From Nocardioides szechwanensis (GTDB lineage: Bacteria; Actinomycetota; Actinomycetes; Propionibacteriales; Nocardioidaceae), in contig NZ_FNIC01000003.1 of assembly GCF_900103935.1 (NCBI RefSeq), positions 62,001 through 126,000 on the forward strand: a DNA stretch of 64,000 nucleotides. Direction: 5' to 3'. Below, in pieces: positions 18,524 through 26,687 of the stretch; within the stretch, counting starts at the first letter, position 1, and every line of letters starts with the position of its first letter. A program made the translations under genes and the position numbers. The notes under the pieces were generated by a model. It was given only the letters and a program-made list of their open reading frames with translations, searched no databases and was not told where the DNA came from.

Positions 18524-19815
18524 CTGCTCGTCCTTATCTTTCGAGGCTGCGCATCACGGCTGGGGGCTGCCGCACGAAGCGTGTCCATCATCAGCCCTGC
18601 GCCTATATTCTCGGCCATCCGGGTCTCGTAAAGGTTGCGACCCCTTCGCCCAAGCTCGTCGAGCTCGTGTGCGCTGAGGTCCGCGAGGGCGCGCAGCTGT
18701 CGTGCCAGTACGTCGACGTCGCCGGCGGGGGCAGTGCGGCCAGCGCCTCCCTCTTGAACGAGGCGTGCAGTGTCACCATCGGCACTGACGAGGACGGGCT
18801 GACCCGCTTGCAGCACGGACTGAAGCTTGCTCGGGGTCGTCACCGCGAAGAGCGGGGCGGACACGAGCGACACGAGCTGAGCGTCCGCTTGGCTCATCAG
18901 TTCGGCCATCTCGCTGCGTGGTCGCGACCCCAGGAAGTGCACGAGGCCCTGCGCCTCTCGCTGCGCCACTTCCTCGAGGGCAGCCTTCTCGACGCCGTCG
19001 CCGACAAGGACCAGGTGACACTCACGCCCCGGCCCGACCTGGGCGCAGGCGCGGATCGCCACGTCAAGACCCTGCGCGGCACCGTGGTTGCCCGCGTACA
19101 TGAGGACGAACGCATCCGCCGGGATCCCCAGCCGGTCTCGGAGGGCTCCCGGACTGCTCGGCGGCGTGCCCACCTCGCCGTCAGGGACCCAGTTGAAGAT
19201 GACGCTGACCCGCTCACCGGGGACCCCGCGATCGACGAGCAGGTCGCGCATGCCGGGCGATGTGACCACGATGCGTGCCGCACCGCGGTAGGCGGCATCG
19301 ACGAACCGGTTCACCAGTCGACGAGCGAAGCGCCCGGCCAGACCTGGCAGGAATCCGGAGGCAAAAATGGAGTCGGGCCACACGTCCTGGATCAAGAGGA
19401 CGTACGGCGTACCGCGTCGTCGGGCTCGCATCGCGGACATGGCCGCCGTCGCGGGCGAGGAGTACACCAGCACAACATCCGCGGACCGAAGAAGTCGCTG
19501 CCCGAACACGGTGCTGCTCACAGCCCAGGACAGGTAGTTGAGCATCCGCGGCAGCGCCGATGAGCCGTGGTTCGGAAACAGCGGTGTGCGCTGTACGGAG
19601 AACCCATCAACCTCCTCGAAACGCCGCCGCCACGCTTGATATCCCGGCACGACCCGCCCGGTCGGGTAGTTGGGGATGCCTGTCAAGACTCGGACATCCG
19701 CCCCGCGAGCCGCCAGCGCCTCGATGATCCACGTCGGCTGGCTCACGGGTTCCGGGGCGAACCACTGGCACACGAAGGCCACCCGCAGTCCGCGAGCCAC
19801 GTTGGTGTCAGACAC
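18520..19815 (-). CDS. WbuB-family glycosyltransferase (probable L-FucNAc transferase)
   Basis: The protein has 431 residues from GTG 19815, overlapping the sugar transferase gene by 8 bp. The N-terminal FVCQWFAPEPVSQPTWIIEALAARG resembles WbuB (PE.G.....L...G), followed by VLTGIPNYPTGRV, YAGNHGAAQGLDVAIRAC at the donor domain (~residue 225), and VTTPSKLQSVLQAGQPVLVSADG at the donor site. WbuB enzymes transfer L-FucNAc; the adjoining CapE/F/G genes make that donor, which strengthens the call. It is likely the second sugar added after the primer. Codon use is as GC-rich as the genome. Confidence 0.82.
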   Translation of the reverse strand: MSDTNVARGLRVAFVCQWFAPEPVSQPTWIIEALAARGADVRVLTGIPNYPTGRVVPGYQAWRRRFEEVDGFSVQRTPLFPNHGSSALPRMLNYLSWAVSSTVFGQRLLRSADVVLVYSSPATAAMSAMRARRRGTPYVLLIQDVWPDSIFASGFLPGLAGRFARRLVNRFVDAAYRGAARIVVTSPGMRDLLVDRGVPGERVSVIFNWVPDGEVGTPPSSPGALRDRLGIPADAFVLMYAGNHGAAQGLDVAIRACAQVGPGRECHLVLVGDGVEKAALEEVAQREAQGLVHFLGSRPRSEMAELMSQADAQLVSLVSAPLFAVTTPSKLQSVLQAGQPVLVSADGDTARLVQEGGAGRTAPAGDVDVLARQLRALADLSAHELDELGRRGRNLYETRMAENIGAGLMMDTLRAAAPSRDAQPRKIRTSR

Positions 19816-20425
19816 GACCGTCGCCCATGAACTCTGCCATGGTGGCCGACTCTCCGTCGGAGATCCCTTCCCGGCGGAGCACCTTGGTGACGGTGGCGAA
19901 CAGGATCGTCAGGTCGAGAGCGAACGAGCGGCGGTCGACATACTCGACGTCGAGGGCGAACTTGTCCTGCCAACTCAAGGAGTTGCGGCCGTTGACTTGT
20001 GCCAGGCCGGTGATGCCGGGGCGCACTTCGTGGCGTCGGCGCTGCGTAGGCGAGTAGCGCTCGAGGTAGTGGACGAGCAACGGGCGTGGGCCAACCAGGC
20101 TCATGTCGCCCTTGACGACATTCCACAGCGTGGGGAGCTCGTCCAGGCTCGTGGCGCGCAGCATGGCGCCCAGCCGCGTGATGCGGTCGGCGTCGTCGAC
20201 GAGGCCGCGCTCCGGGTCCGGCGCCAGCATGGTGCGGAACTTGACCAGCTCGAAGATCTCTTCGTCCTTGCCCGGGCGCTCTTGGCGAAAGAAGACAGGA
20301 GCCCCGAGCCTGAGGCGCACGAGTGACGCGACGACCAGCTGAATGGGGATTGTCAGCACCAAGACCGTGCCGCCGATCAGGACGTCAAGGGCGCGCTTCA
20401 GACGGTCGTACGGGACTGCGGTCAT
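19808..20425 (-). CDS. Initiating sugar-1-phosphate transferase (PglC/EpsL type)
   Basis: The protein has 205 residues, the size of the minimal monotopic phosphoglycosyl transferase. One N-terminal membrane segment (~13-35: LDVLIGGTVLVLTIPIQLVV) is followed by FFRQERPGKDEEIFELVKFRTM (Asp-Glu-like catalytic region) and PTLWNVVKGDMSLVGPRPLL. It attaches the first sugar phosphate to undecaprenyl phosphate. Its partner aminotransferase gene overlaps it by 4 bp, as in eps/pgl loci, suggesting an aminosugar such as a bacillosamine-type primer. It lacks the large N-terminal domain of WbaP. Confidence 0.9.
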   Translation of the reverse strand: MTAVPYDRLKRALDVLIGGTVLVLTIPIQLVVASLVRLRLGAPVFFRQERPGKDEEIFELVKFRTMLAPDPERGLVDDADRITRLGAMLRATSLDELPTLWNVVKGDMSLVGPRPLLVHYLERYSPTQRRRHEVRPGITGLAQVNGRNSLSWQDKFALDVEYVDRRSFALDLTILFATVTKVLRREGISDGESATMAEFMGDGRV

Positions 20426-21546
20426 GACACTGTCACGGAGCGGATGACCGACTCCACGGAGGCAAACTGCTCGTCAGTCATCGCCGAGCCACTAGGGAGG
20501 GTCAGACCCTGAGCGAAGATGGTCTCGGCCGAGCCGTCCAAAGTCCCCCCCAGGCCGCGGGAGATCGGCTGGAGATGCATCGGCTTCCAGATGGGCCTGG
20601 TCTCGACGCCGACTTCTGTCATCGCAGCGCCGAGGTCGGTTGCCGTCCACCCGGAAACCAGGGGGTCCACCACGATGGCTGTGAGCCAACAGTTGTCTTG
20701 GGCATCGTCGTCACCGCCGAGGATGCGCACGCCCAAAGACTTAGAGAAGTTTGCTCGGTAGCGCTCACGCCACTCTCTACGCCGCTTGATCATGTTGTCG
20801 AGACGCGTGAGCTGACCTCGGCCGAGGGCGGCGAGAATGTTGGAGAGACGATAGTTGAAGCCGATCTCCGCGTGCTCGTAGTGAGCCACCGGCTCGCGCG
20901 CCTGCGTCGACAGCTTGCGAACATGCGCCGCCAATCGCTCGTCGTCCGTGAGGAGCATCCCACCGCCAGAGGTGGTCATGATCTTGTTTCCATTGAAGGA
21001 CAGCACGGAGGCATCGCCGAAGGAGCCCGCCGAGCGCCCGCCGTAGGTCGCGCCGAACGACTCGGCGGCATCTGCAAGAAGCAGCGCGCAGTGCGCCTGC
21101 GTGACCTCGGCGATCGGCGCGTAGTCGACGCACTTGCCCAACATGTCCACCGGGATCACGACCGGGACCCTCTGACCCGAAGCCGCCAGCTCGGAGAGTG
21201 CCTGCTCGAGAAGGGCCGGACTCATGTTGCCGGTCTCAGGGTCACAGTCGACGAAATGTGGCGTCGCGCCCACGTAGCGGATGGCGTTGACGGTGGCGGC
21301 AAAGGTCAGCGTCGAGACCGGCACGACGTCACCAGGTCCGACCCCCCACGACACCAGGGCCAGGTGAAGAGCGGCGGTCCCCGACGAAAGACCGACCGCG
21401 TGGGTGACGCCGACCCGCGCCGCGACCTCCTGCTCAAAGGCTGCGAGGTCCGGCCCAGCAGGAGCGACCCAGCCAGAGCGCAGAGCCGCCATGACGTACT
21501 CGTGCTCGAGGTCGCCTACATCAGGGGGGGAGAGCAAGATCTTCAA
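20422..21546 (-). CDS. DegT/DnrJ/EryC1-family sugar aminotransferase (EpsN/PglE-like)
   Basis: The protein is a 374-residue PLP enzyme. The N-terminal LLSPPDVGDLEHEYVMAAL and GWVAPAGPDLAAFE match the EpsN/PglE subgroup. The PLP-phosphate loop is SSGTAALHLAL (~residue 54), the Asp in LLADAAESFGA, and the Schiff-base Lys is in SFNGNKIMTTSGGG (~residue 183). It transaminates a 4-keto-6-deoxy UDP-GlcNAc derivative. No C5-retaining dehydratase or acetyltransferase (EpsC/EpsM type) is in the window, so part of the pathway must be encoded elsewhere, or the CapE product is used. It overlaps the sugar transferase gene. Confidence 0.87.
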   Translation of the reverse strand: MKILLSPPDVGDLEHEYVMAALRSGWVAPAGPDLAAFEQEVAARVGVTHAVGLSSGTAALHLALVSWGVGPGDVVPVSTLTFAATVNAIRYVGATPHFVDCDPETGNMSPALLEQALSELAASGQRVPVVIPVDMLGKCVDYAPIAEVTQAHCALLLADAAESFGATYGGRSAGSFGDASVLSFNGNKIMTTSGGGMLLTDDERLAAHVRKLSTQAREPVAHYEHAEIGFNYRLSNILAALGRGQLTRLDNMIKRRREWRERYRANFSKSLGVRILGGDDDAQDNCWLTAIVVDPLVSGWTATDLGAAMTEVGVETRPIWKPMHLQPISRGLGGTLDGSAETIFAQGLTLPSGSAMTDEQFASVESVIRSVTVS

Positions 21547-21622
21547 CGCTGGCGCTCACCCTCGGGTCGGTCCGTCATTGCGCCCTTATCCTATGCGGGA
21601 TTTCCACCGTGGGGTGTACGGA

Positions 21623-23356
21623 TCAGCATGCGCTGGCGAAGCTGGAGCTCTTGTTTCCCGGCTGTACGCCGGGCGTTACGTCAACCGTCCCGTCACCGGT
21701 CTGGCCTATCCCAGCGGTCATCGACCAGGTGACCACGACGTCGTTGCGCGTCTCGAGGATCATCGCCAGGAACACGACGGGACGTCCATCGAGCTGTAGA
21801 TCCCTGGAGGGCTTCATCTCCTTGCCGTCGATCTTGATGTCTTGGATCTTGCCCCCAGCCGGGCCGTAGAGGCGCACGATCACCAACTGAGAACCTGGCT
21901 CCGTGCCGTAGTTGCCCCCGCCAGTGACCGAGGGCGGCAGTTTCGCCGCCTCCGCCGGGGCGATGGCCTGGCTCAGGCTCATGGAGGCCTCGAGCTCCTG
22001 AGTGCCACCTGTGCAGGACACCGCTCGAACGTCGGCCCAGTAGCGGAGGTAGTAGGACATCTTGGAGCCGGTGGCGTCGTTGAGACCGATGTCGACGTAG
22101 GGCGTCGTCTCGCTGTCTCCCCCCATGGCGCCGAGCACGTTGCTGTCCGCAAGGGCCGCGGCGTCCTGCTCGGCAAACGGTGCGACGAGGAGGCGGCTCT
22201 CCTCGGCCGCCTTGCTGAGCCCGCGCACGAGGTCGACCGGAGACTGGAGATCACCGGTAATCGCGTCGAAGATCTCGCGAGCGGCTTCCTTGAACAGCTC
22301 GTCCTGGGCGCTCGTGTCTAGCTCGAGGTAGGGCCGGTTCAGCAGCTCTTCGACCAGGTTCTGCCGGGTCAGGGTGGTGCCGCCGACACTAACGGGTCCG
22401 GTGCCGTCGATGAGGTAGGACATCGCGACCGGGTCGAGGGCGATGACTCCGTCGATGGGGGTATCGGGGAACTTGCGTTCCCAGTGGGCTCGCCACAGGG
22501 CACCAGCGCGAGGGAAGTCTGGCGTGAAGCCGGGGTCCTGGAAGTAAGTGCTTATCTCCTTGCCGTAGACGGCGACCTCCTCGTCGGTCAGCGGGAGGAC
22601 CGGCTGGGCGGTCATGGGGAAGTCACCGGCTGTGCCCTGCTTAACCATCTCCAACTCGCCGTCCTCGGCGTGGAGCTGCGCCCAGGAGCCGGGCATGCCA
22701 CCAGTGGCGCGGATCTCGGCGTTGTTCTGGAAGATGAGCAGGTAGTCACGAGGGCCACTGGCGCCCAGCATGTCGGGGAGGGCCCGCGTGGCGGTCTCGG
22801 TAGAGGCGAGAGCCGAGGCGGCCTCGTCCACCCGCTCGACGTACTCGTCGAAGCGTGGCTGGAGCGCACCGACGCACCCACTGCAGTCAATGTTGTCGAC
22901 CTCGGCGGCCGCAGCCTCGAAGGCCGATCGTGCCTGCGAGACCGGGTCCTGAAGGTCCTCGATGAGGTCAATGTCGATGCGGCCGCCCACGGACACGCGG
23001 TCGAGGTCAGTGATGCTGTCGGACAGCGGACCGACACCGTCCGTGGCGACCATGCTGAGCGAGGCGCTCAGGGCGCGGACCGCCTCGGCGTCGTCCCCGA
23101 AGGCCGGGAGCTTCGTCAGCGCCCCCCATAACGGGCCGTCCGTGCGCTCCTCGGCGGACTGGGCGGCATCCTGCAGGTCCATGATCGCCTGCTTGCGGGC
23201 CGCGGCATCGCCGGAGTCGATCGCGGCAGTCAGGTCGTCGACGCTGGCCTCGGCCTTGGTGAGGTCCCGTTGGACCTGCCACGCCTGGTAGCAGACGAAG
23301 GCGGAAGCCAGGACCACAACCGCGGCGAGGGCGAGTAGTACGCGGCGTCGAGTCAC
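21623..23356 (-). CDS. DUF4012 domain protein, membrane-anchored
   Basis: The protein has 577 residues. An N-terminal membrane anchor (RVLLALAAVVVLASAFVCY, ~residues 4-22) is followed by a coiled-coil-like region and the large extracytoplasmic DUF4012 domain, with RDYLLIFQNNAEIRATGGMPGS near residue 205 and DGVIALDPVAMSYLIDGTGPV near 305. The domain is common in actinobacterial exopolysaccharide loci, but its function is not established. It is the most upstream gene of the polysaccharide cluster, 76 bp before the aminotransferase. A decayed fragment of a second DUF4012 gene lies 0.7 kb upstream. An LytR-CpsA-Psr-like attachment role is sometimes suggested; I see no catalytic motif. Confidence 0.85.
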   Translation of the reverse strand: MTRRRVLLALAAVVVLASAFVCYQAWQVQRDLTKAEASVDDLTAAIDSGDAAARKQAIMDLQDAAQSAEERTDGPLWGALTKLPAFGDDAEAVRALSASLSMVATDGVGPLSDSITDLDRVSVGGRIDIDLIEDLQDPVSQARSAFEAAAAEVDNIDCSGCVGALQPRFDEYVERVDEAASALASTETATRALPDMLGASGPRDYLLIFQNNAEIRATGGMPGSWAQLHAEDGELEMVKQGTAGDFPMTAQPVLPLTDEEVAVYGKEISTYFQDPGFTPDFPRAGALWRAHWERKFPDTPIDGVIALDPVAMSYLIDGTGPVSVGGTTLTRQNLVEELLNRPYLELDTSAQDELFKEAAREIFDAITGDLQSPVDLVRGLSKAAEESRLLVAPFAEQDAAALADSNVLGAMGGDSETTPYVDIGLNDATGSKMSYYLRYWADVRAVSCTGGTQELEASMSLSQAIAPAEAAKLPPSVTGGGNYGTEPGSQLVIVRLYGPAGGKIQDIKIDGKEMKPSRDLQLDGRPVVFLAMILETRNDVVVTWSMTAGIGQTGDGTVDVTPGVQPGNKSSSFASAC

Positions 23357-23419
23357 CGGGGCATTCTGTCAGCAGTTCCCGAGACCCGGGGCACGCCCTT
23401 GCGGCCGCAGACACAAACG

Positions 23420-23445
23420 GGCCCCGCAGCCTCGGCTGCGGGGCC
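23420..23445 (-). terminator. Strong hairpin, probable terminator of the secreted-protein gene
   Basis: An 11-bp perfect GC-rich stem (GGCCCCGCAGC / GCTGCGGGGCC, loop CTCG) lies 17 bp beyond the stop of the 23462-23872 gene and 64 bp before the DUF4012 start. No U-run follows, as usual in high-GC actinobacteria. It separates the two transcripts. Confidence 0.7.
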
Positions 23446-23461
23446 TGTCATAGAGCGAGTG

Positions 23462-23872
23462 TCAGTTGCGACGCGTGACCCAGAAGGAGTCGGTGTTGTT
23501 CGAGTCCTTCCACACCGAGTTGGGCTTGCGGTCGAACCGGCACGTGACCTGGTACTTGCCACGCTTGTCGAGGTCGGGCGTCTTGAAGATGATCACGCCG
23601 CCGTCGTAGTCCTTGGTGTTGATGTAGCGGAAGTCGCCGACGTTCTTGACGACGCGGACGGTAACGTTGCCCCTGGGCTCGGCGTTGCCGTCAGCGACGA
23701 TGCGGACCGCGATGCGGCCATTGTCGCCGCGCTCGACGTTCTGTGCCTTGCAGACTGTAGAAGTCGGAACGGTTCCCGTGTAGGGGCCCGCGGTAGCCGC
23801 CGTGCCAGAGACGCCCACGAGACTGGCGGACGCGAACATGGTGGCCATCAGGCCAGTCGTCATCTTCTTCAT
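23462..23872 (-). CDS. Small secreted protein of unknown function
   Basis: The protein has 136 residues. A Sec signal peptide is evident: MKKMTTGLMATMFASASLVG followed by AATAG, with cleavage probably near residue 29. The mature part is about 107 residues, with regular beta-type alternation (NVTVRVVKNVGDFRYINTK; KYQVTCRFDRK) and two cysteines that could pair. I do not recognise the family. The gene stands alone with a strong terminator behind it and a 190-bp leader region in front. It may be a cell-surface or exopolysaccharide-associated protein, but the only support is its position next to the polysaccharide cluster. Confidence 0.75.
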   Translation of the reverse strand: MKKMTTGLMATMFASASLVGVSGTAATAGPYTGTVPTSTVCKAQNVERGDNGRIAVRIVADGNAEPRGNVTVRVVKNVGDFRYINTKDYDGGVIIFKTPDLDKRGKYQVTCRFDRKPNSVWKDSNNTDSFWVTRRN

Positions 23873-24089
23873 GGTCTATGTCTTCCCGCTGAGGCGCCGG
23901 AGGGTGCGCCAAATTCGTGGTACGTGAGTTCACAGTCAATCACACGTTGCGAAATTGAGACATATGAAGAACCTGGATCCGGAGCCCACGCAGGGGGCCG
24001 ACCCGGGCGTCTTCTGATGAGAGAGTTTCACTCTCGCGAACAAGCGCTGGACACCGATCTGTCCGGTTGGCGAGGGCTAGGCCGAGGTT

Positions 24090-24360
24090 TTACGCCGCAT
24101 GAGTGCCGGCCGTCTGGCCGGCTCCGGTGCGCAGCACCCACTCGACCCGCACCGGCCTCCGGCCCGAGACGGGCGCGTTCAGCGTGTCCGCCGGGCGCCC
24201 TGCCAGGTCGAGGACTTGGGCCACGTTGTCGACATTCTGGCCGGCGACCGGCAGGTTCGAGACCTCGCCGCCGTGGCGGAGGTAGGACAGCTTGGAGCGC
24301 ATGGCGTTCGTTGAGGTCCACGTCGACGTGCGGTGTCCGGCCCTCGTCACCCGTCAGTGC
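24090..24360 (-). pseudogene. Decayed C-terminal fragment of a DUF4012 gene
   Basis: Two minus-strand frames join to give a relic of the DUF4012 C-terminus. Upstream frame: GDEGRTPHVDVDLN (compare GDSETTPYVDIGLN in the intact gene). After a frameshift near 24308: NAMRSKLSYLRHGGEV and later VRVEWVLRTGAGQTAG (compare VVVTWSMTAGIGQTGD). The part between is shortened. The fragment directly abuts the BKACE gene's 3' end and has no start. Confidence 0.7.
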
Positions 24361-25228
24361 TCCCGCGTCGCGCCTGCTGGGCAGGGGTGAGGCCGAGCAG
24401 GTCCCGCGCCTCTGTGGTGGTCATCGGCCGCCGCTGGGCCAGCGCGCCGAGACCCACCACCCGCTCGACAAGCTGCGCGTTGTTCTCGACCGGGACGCCT
24501 CGACTGATGGTGAGCACGTCCTCCATGCCCACCCGCAGGTGACCACCCTTCGACAGCGCCGCGAGGGCGACCGGCAGCGTGCTCCGGCCGATCCCCGTGG
24601 CCGACCACGACGTGACCTCGGGAGGCAGGGTCGCGACGCCGGCGACGAGAGCGTCTGCCGTGCCCGGCATCCCGCCGGGAACGCCCATCACGAAGTCGCA
24701 GTGCACGCGTCCGCCGTACGGGAGCCCGAAGCGGTCGATCAGGCGGGTCAGCGCGTGCGCCTGCCCGAGGTCGAAGAGCTCGAACTCGGGAACGATGCCG
24801 CGCTCCTGGCTCAGCTGGTAGAGCTCGCACACGAACGGCCAGGGGTTGGCGAAGACGTCGTCGCCGAAGTTGGTGGTGCCCATGGTCAGGCTGCACGAGT
24901 CGGGTCGGGCGTCGAGCACCTTGAGCCGCTTGTCGAGCGGGTCGTGGACCGACCCACCGGTGGAGAGCTGGACGACTAGGTCCGTGCTCTCGTGCAGGGC
25001 ATCGACGGTCTCGGTCAGCAGGCCGAGGTCGAGGGTCGGGCGATGGTCGGCGTCGCGAACGTGCACGTGGATCATCGCCGCCCCGGCGCTCTCGCACTCC
25101 CTGGCGGTTGCCACGAGCTCCTCGAGCGTCGTCGGGAGCTGGGGGCAGTCGGCCTTGGCGGTCTCGGCGCCGGTGGGTGCGACCGTGATCAGCAGTGCTT
25201 CGGGAGGTACGGCGGGCATGCGGCCCAT
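24347..25228 (-). CDS. BKACE family protein (beta-keto acid cleavage enzyme, DUF849)
   Basis: The protein has up to 293 residues with a TIM-barrel layout. The zinc site HVHVRD is near residue 60. STGGSVHDPLDKRLKVL (~93), EFELFDLGQAHAL (~148), and GGHLRVGMEDVL near 237 are characteristic of the 3-keto-5-aminohexanoate cleavage (Kce)/BKACE superfamily. These enzymes cleave beta-keto acids with acetyl-CoA to give acetoacetate and an acyl-CoA. The subfamily and substrate cannot be decided. ATG 25219 (MPAVPPEALL) may be the real start. The gene stands alone and ends against a DUF4012 relic. Its composition is typical of the genome. Confidence 0.88.
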   Translation of the reverse strand: MGRMPAVPPEALLITVAPTGAETAKADCPQLPTTLEELVATARECESAGAAMIHVHVRDADHRPTLDLGLLTETVDALHESTDLVVQLSTGGSVHDPLDKRLKVLDARPDSCSLTMGTTNFGDDVFANPWPFVCELYQLSQERGIVPEFELFDLGQAHALTRLIDRFGLPYGGRVHCDFVMGVPGGMPGTADALVAGVATLPPEVTSWSATGIGRSTLPVALAALSKGGHLRVGMEDVLTISRGVPVENNAQLVERVVGLGALAQRRPMTTTEARDLLGLTPAQQARRGSTDG

Positions 25229-25244
25229 GCTGTCAGAGCGTGCG

Positions 25245-25376
25245 TCAGACCCTGTTCATGCCCTTGTAGACCAAGAAGAGAGTCACCAGACCCAGGAGTG
25301 ACAGGCCCACGGCCTGCACCGTCAAGATCCACCGACGTTCGATACCCAAACTCGCGGACTTGCGTCGTCGCGCCAT
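25245..25376 (-). CDS. Small single-pass membrane protein, 43 residues
   Basis: ATG 25376 opens a 43-codon frame. It has a very basic N-terminus (MARRRKSASLGIERR), one hydrophobic helix (~residues 16-36), and a short basic tail ending GMNRV. GGGGGAG precedes the start by about 9 bases. The charge pattern predicts an N-in orientation. The function is unknown. It is placed 16 bp upstream of the BKACE gene in the same direction and 140 bp downstream of the DUF1416 gene. It looks real because of the coherent amphipathic/basic pattern and ribosome site, but conservation has not been tested. Confidence 0.6.
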   Translation of the reverse strand: MARRRKSASLGIERRWILTVQAVGLSLLGLVTLFLVYKGMNRV

Positions 25377-25476
25377 CGTTTAATACTCCCCCGTTAGACC
25401 GTCCTGAGGTTAGCGCCTCGAGCGCGTGCGCCGCAGGTGAATTGGGTGCACAGCGGGTGACGGTCCAATAGACAAA

Positions 25477-25503
25477 CCGGCCCGCCGCAGAGCGACGGGC
25501 CGG
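25477..25503 (-). terminator. Hairpin after the sulfurtransferase operon
   Basis: An 8-bp perfect stem CCGGCCCG / CGGGCCGG with an 11-nt loop lies 14 bp past the stop of the DUF1416 gene. It is probably the terminator of the DUF4395 - sulfurtransferase - DUF1416 operon. Confidence 0.6.
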
Positions 25504-25516
25504 CGATGTGTGTGGG

Positions 25517-25813
25517 TCAGATCGCGACGGTGACCTCGGCGACGGATCCGATGGCGGCCACGACCAAGTTGTCGACCGGCTCGGCCTTGGGAGCGAGAGT
25601 GCGGAGCGTCCACTCACCCTCGCCGGCGAAGAATCGGAAGTGGCCAGTCGCCGAGGTGGGCACCTCGGCGGTGAACTCACCGGTGCGGTCGAGCAGGCGC
25701 ACGTAGGCGTTGCCCACCGGGACGGAGCCACGCAGGACCTGGCCCTGGATGATGGCCTCCTTCTTGACGTCCACGCCGTCGAGGGACAGGCCGCCCTCAG
25801 TCGCGCCGCACAT
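25517..25813 (-). CDS. sseC: DUF1416 protein (SseC-like)
   Basis: The protein has 98 residues and begins MCGATEGGLSLDGVD. A carboxypeptidase-regulatory/transthyretin-like beta sandwich is suggested by IIQGQVLRGSVPVGNAYVRLLD and TSATGHFRFFAGEGEWTLR. It matches SseC of mycobacteria, always encoded just after the CysA2/SseA-type thiosulfate sulfurtransferase. Its ATG overlaps the sulfurtransferase stop by 4 bp. The molecular function is not established; a role in sulfur transfer is inferred only from this fixed linkage. Confidence 0.88.
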   Translation of the reverse strand: MCGATEGGLSLDGVDVKKEAIIQGQVLRGSVPVGNAYVRLLDRTGEFTAEVPTSATGHFRFFAGEGEWTLRTLAPKAEPVDNLVVAAIGSVAEVTVAI

Positions 25814-26676
25814 CAGGCACCCTGCCCGTCAGCCTGGCCAGGCTCGTCGCCGAGCGCGATCGGGACGCCGACGAGGGAGCCGTACTCGGTCCAGGAGCCG
25901 TCGTAGTTCTTGACGTTCTGGTGACCGAGCAGCTCCTTGAGCACGAACCAGGTGAGCGACGAGCGCTCACCGATGCGGCACAGGGCGATGGTGTCCTTGG
26001 AGTCGTCGATGCCGACCTCGGCGTAGAGGGCCTTGAGGTCCTCGTCGGACTTGAAGGTGCCGTCGTCGTTGGCGTTCTTGCTCCACGGCACGTTGAGCGA
26101 CGTGGGCACGTGGCCGGCCCGCTGCGCCTGCTCCTGCGGGAGGTGGGCGGGCGCGAGGAGGCGACCGGCGTACTCATCGGGGCTGCGGACGTCGATCAGG
26201 TTCTGCACGCCGATGGCCGCCACGGTGTCGTCGCGGAAGGCACGGATGGACGTGTCCTGGTCCTGTGCGGTGTACGTCGTCTTCTCACGGGTCGGAAGCT
26301 CGTCGGTGAGCTCGCGGGAGTCGAGCTCCCACTTCTTGCGACCGCCGTCCATCAGCACGACGTCCTGGTGGCCGTAGAGCTTGAAGTACCAGTAGGCGTA
26401 GGCGGCGAACCAGTTGTTGTTTCCGCCGTAGAGCACGACCTTGTGGTCGTTGGAGACGCCGCGGTCGGACAGGAGCGCCTCGAACTGCTGCTTGTTGACG
26501 AAGTCGCGACGCACCTGGTCCTGGAGGTCGGTCGTCCAGTCGAGCTTGATTGCGTTCTTGATGTGGCCCTTGTCGTAGGCCGTGGTGTCCTCGTCGACCT
26601 CGATCAGGACGATGTCGGGGTTGTCGAGGTTGTCCTCGACCCACTGGGCGGAGACGAGAGAGTTCTCGCGGGTCAT
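25813..26676 (-). CDS. Thiosulfate sulfurtransferase (rhodanese, CysA2/SseA type)
   Basis: The protein has 287 residues from ATG 26676 (MTRENSLVSAQWVEDNL). Two rhodanese domains are present: the N-terminal one inactive, and the C-terminal one with the active-site loop CRIGERSS (catalytic Cys at residue ~236). It moves sulfane sulfur from thiosulfate to cyanide or another thiol acceptor. It matches actinobacterial CysA2 in length and motif. It lies 11 bp after the DUF4395 gene and overlaps the DUF1416 gene, forming a three-gene operon. A palindrome upstream of the operon may be its operator. Confidence 0.93.
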   Translation of the reverse strand: MTRENSLVSAQWVEDNLDNPDIVLIEVDEDTTAYDKGHIKNAIKLDWTTDLQDQVRRDFVNKQQFEALLSDRGVSNDHKVVLYGGNNNWFAAYAYWYFKLYGHQDVVLMDGGRKKWELDSRELTDELPTREKTTYTAQDQDTSIRAFRDDTVAAIGVQNLIDVRSPDEYAGRLLAPAHLPQEQAQRAGHVPTSLNVPWSKNANDDGTFKSDEDLKALYAEVGIDDSKDTIALCRIGERSSLTWFVLKELLGHQNVKNYDGSWTEYGSLVGVPIALGDEPGQADGQGA

Positions 26677-26687
26677 GGTGTTGCCTT

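Noticed and set aside
23873-24089. Possible CRISPR or tandem repeat array
   Set aside because: No regularly spaced direct repeats were found here or elsewhere in the window.
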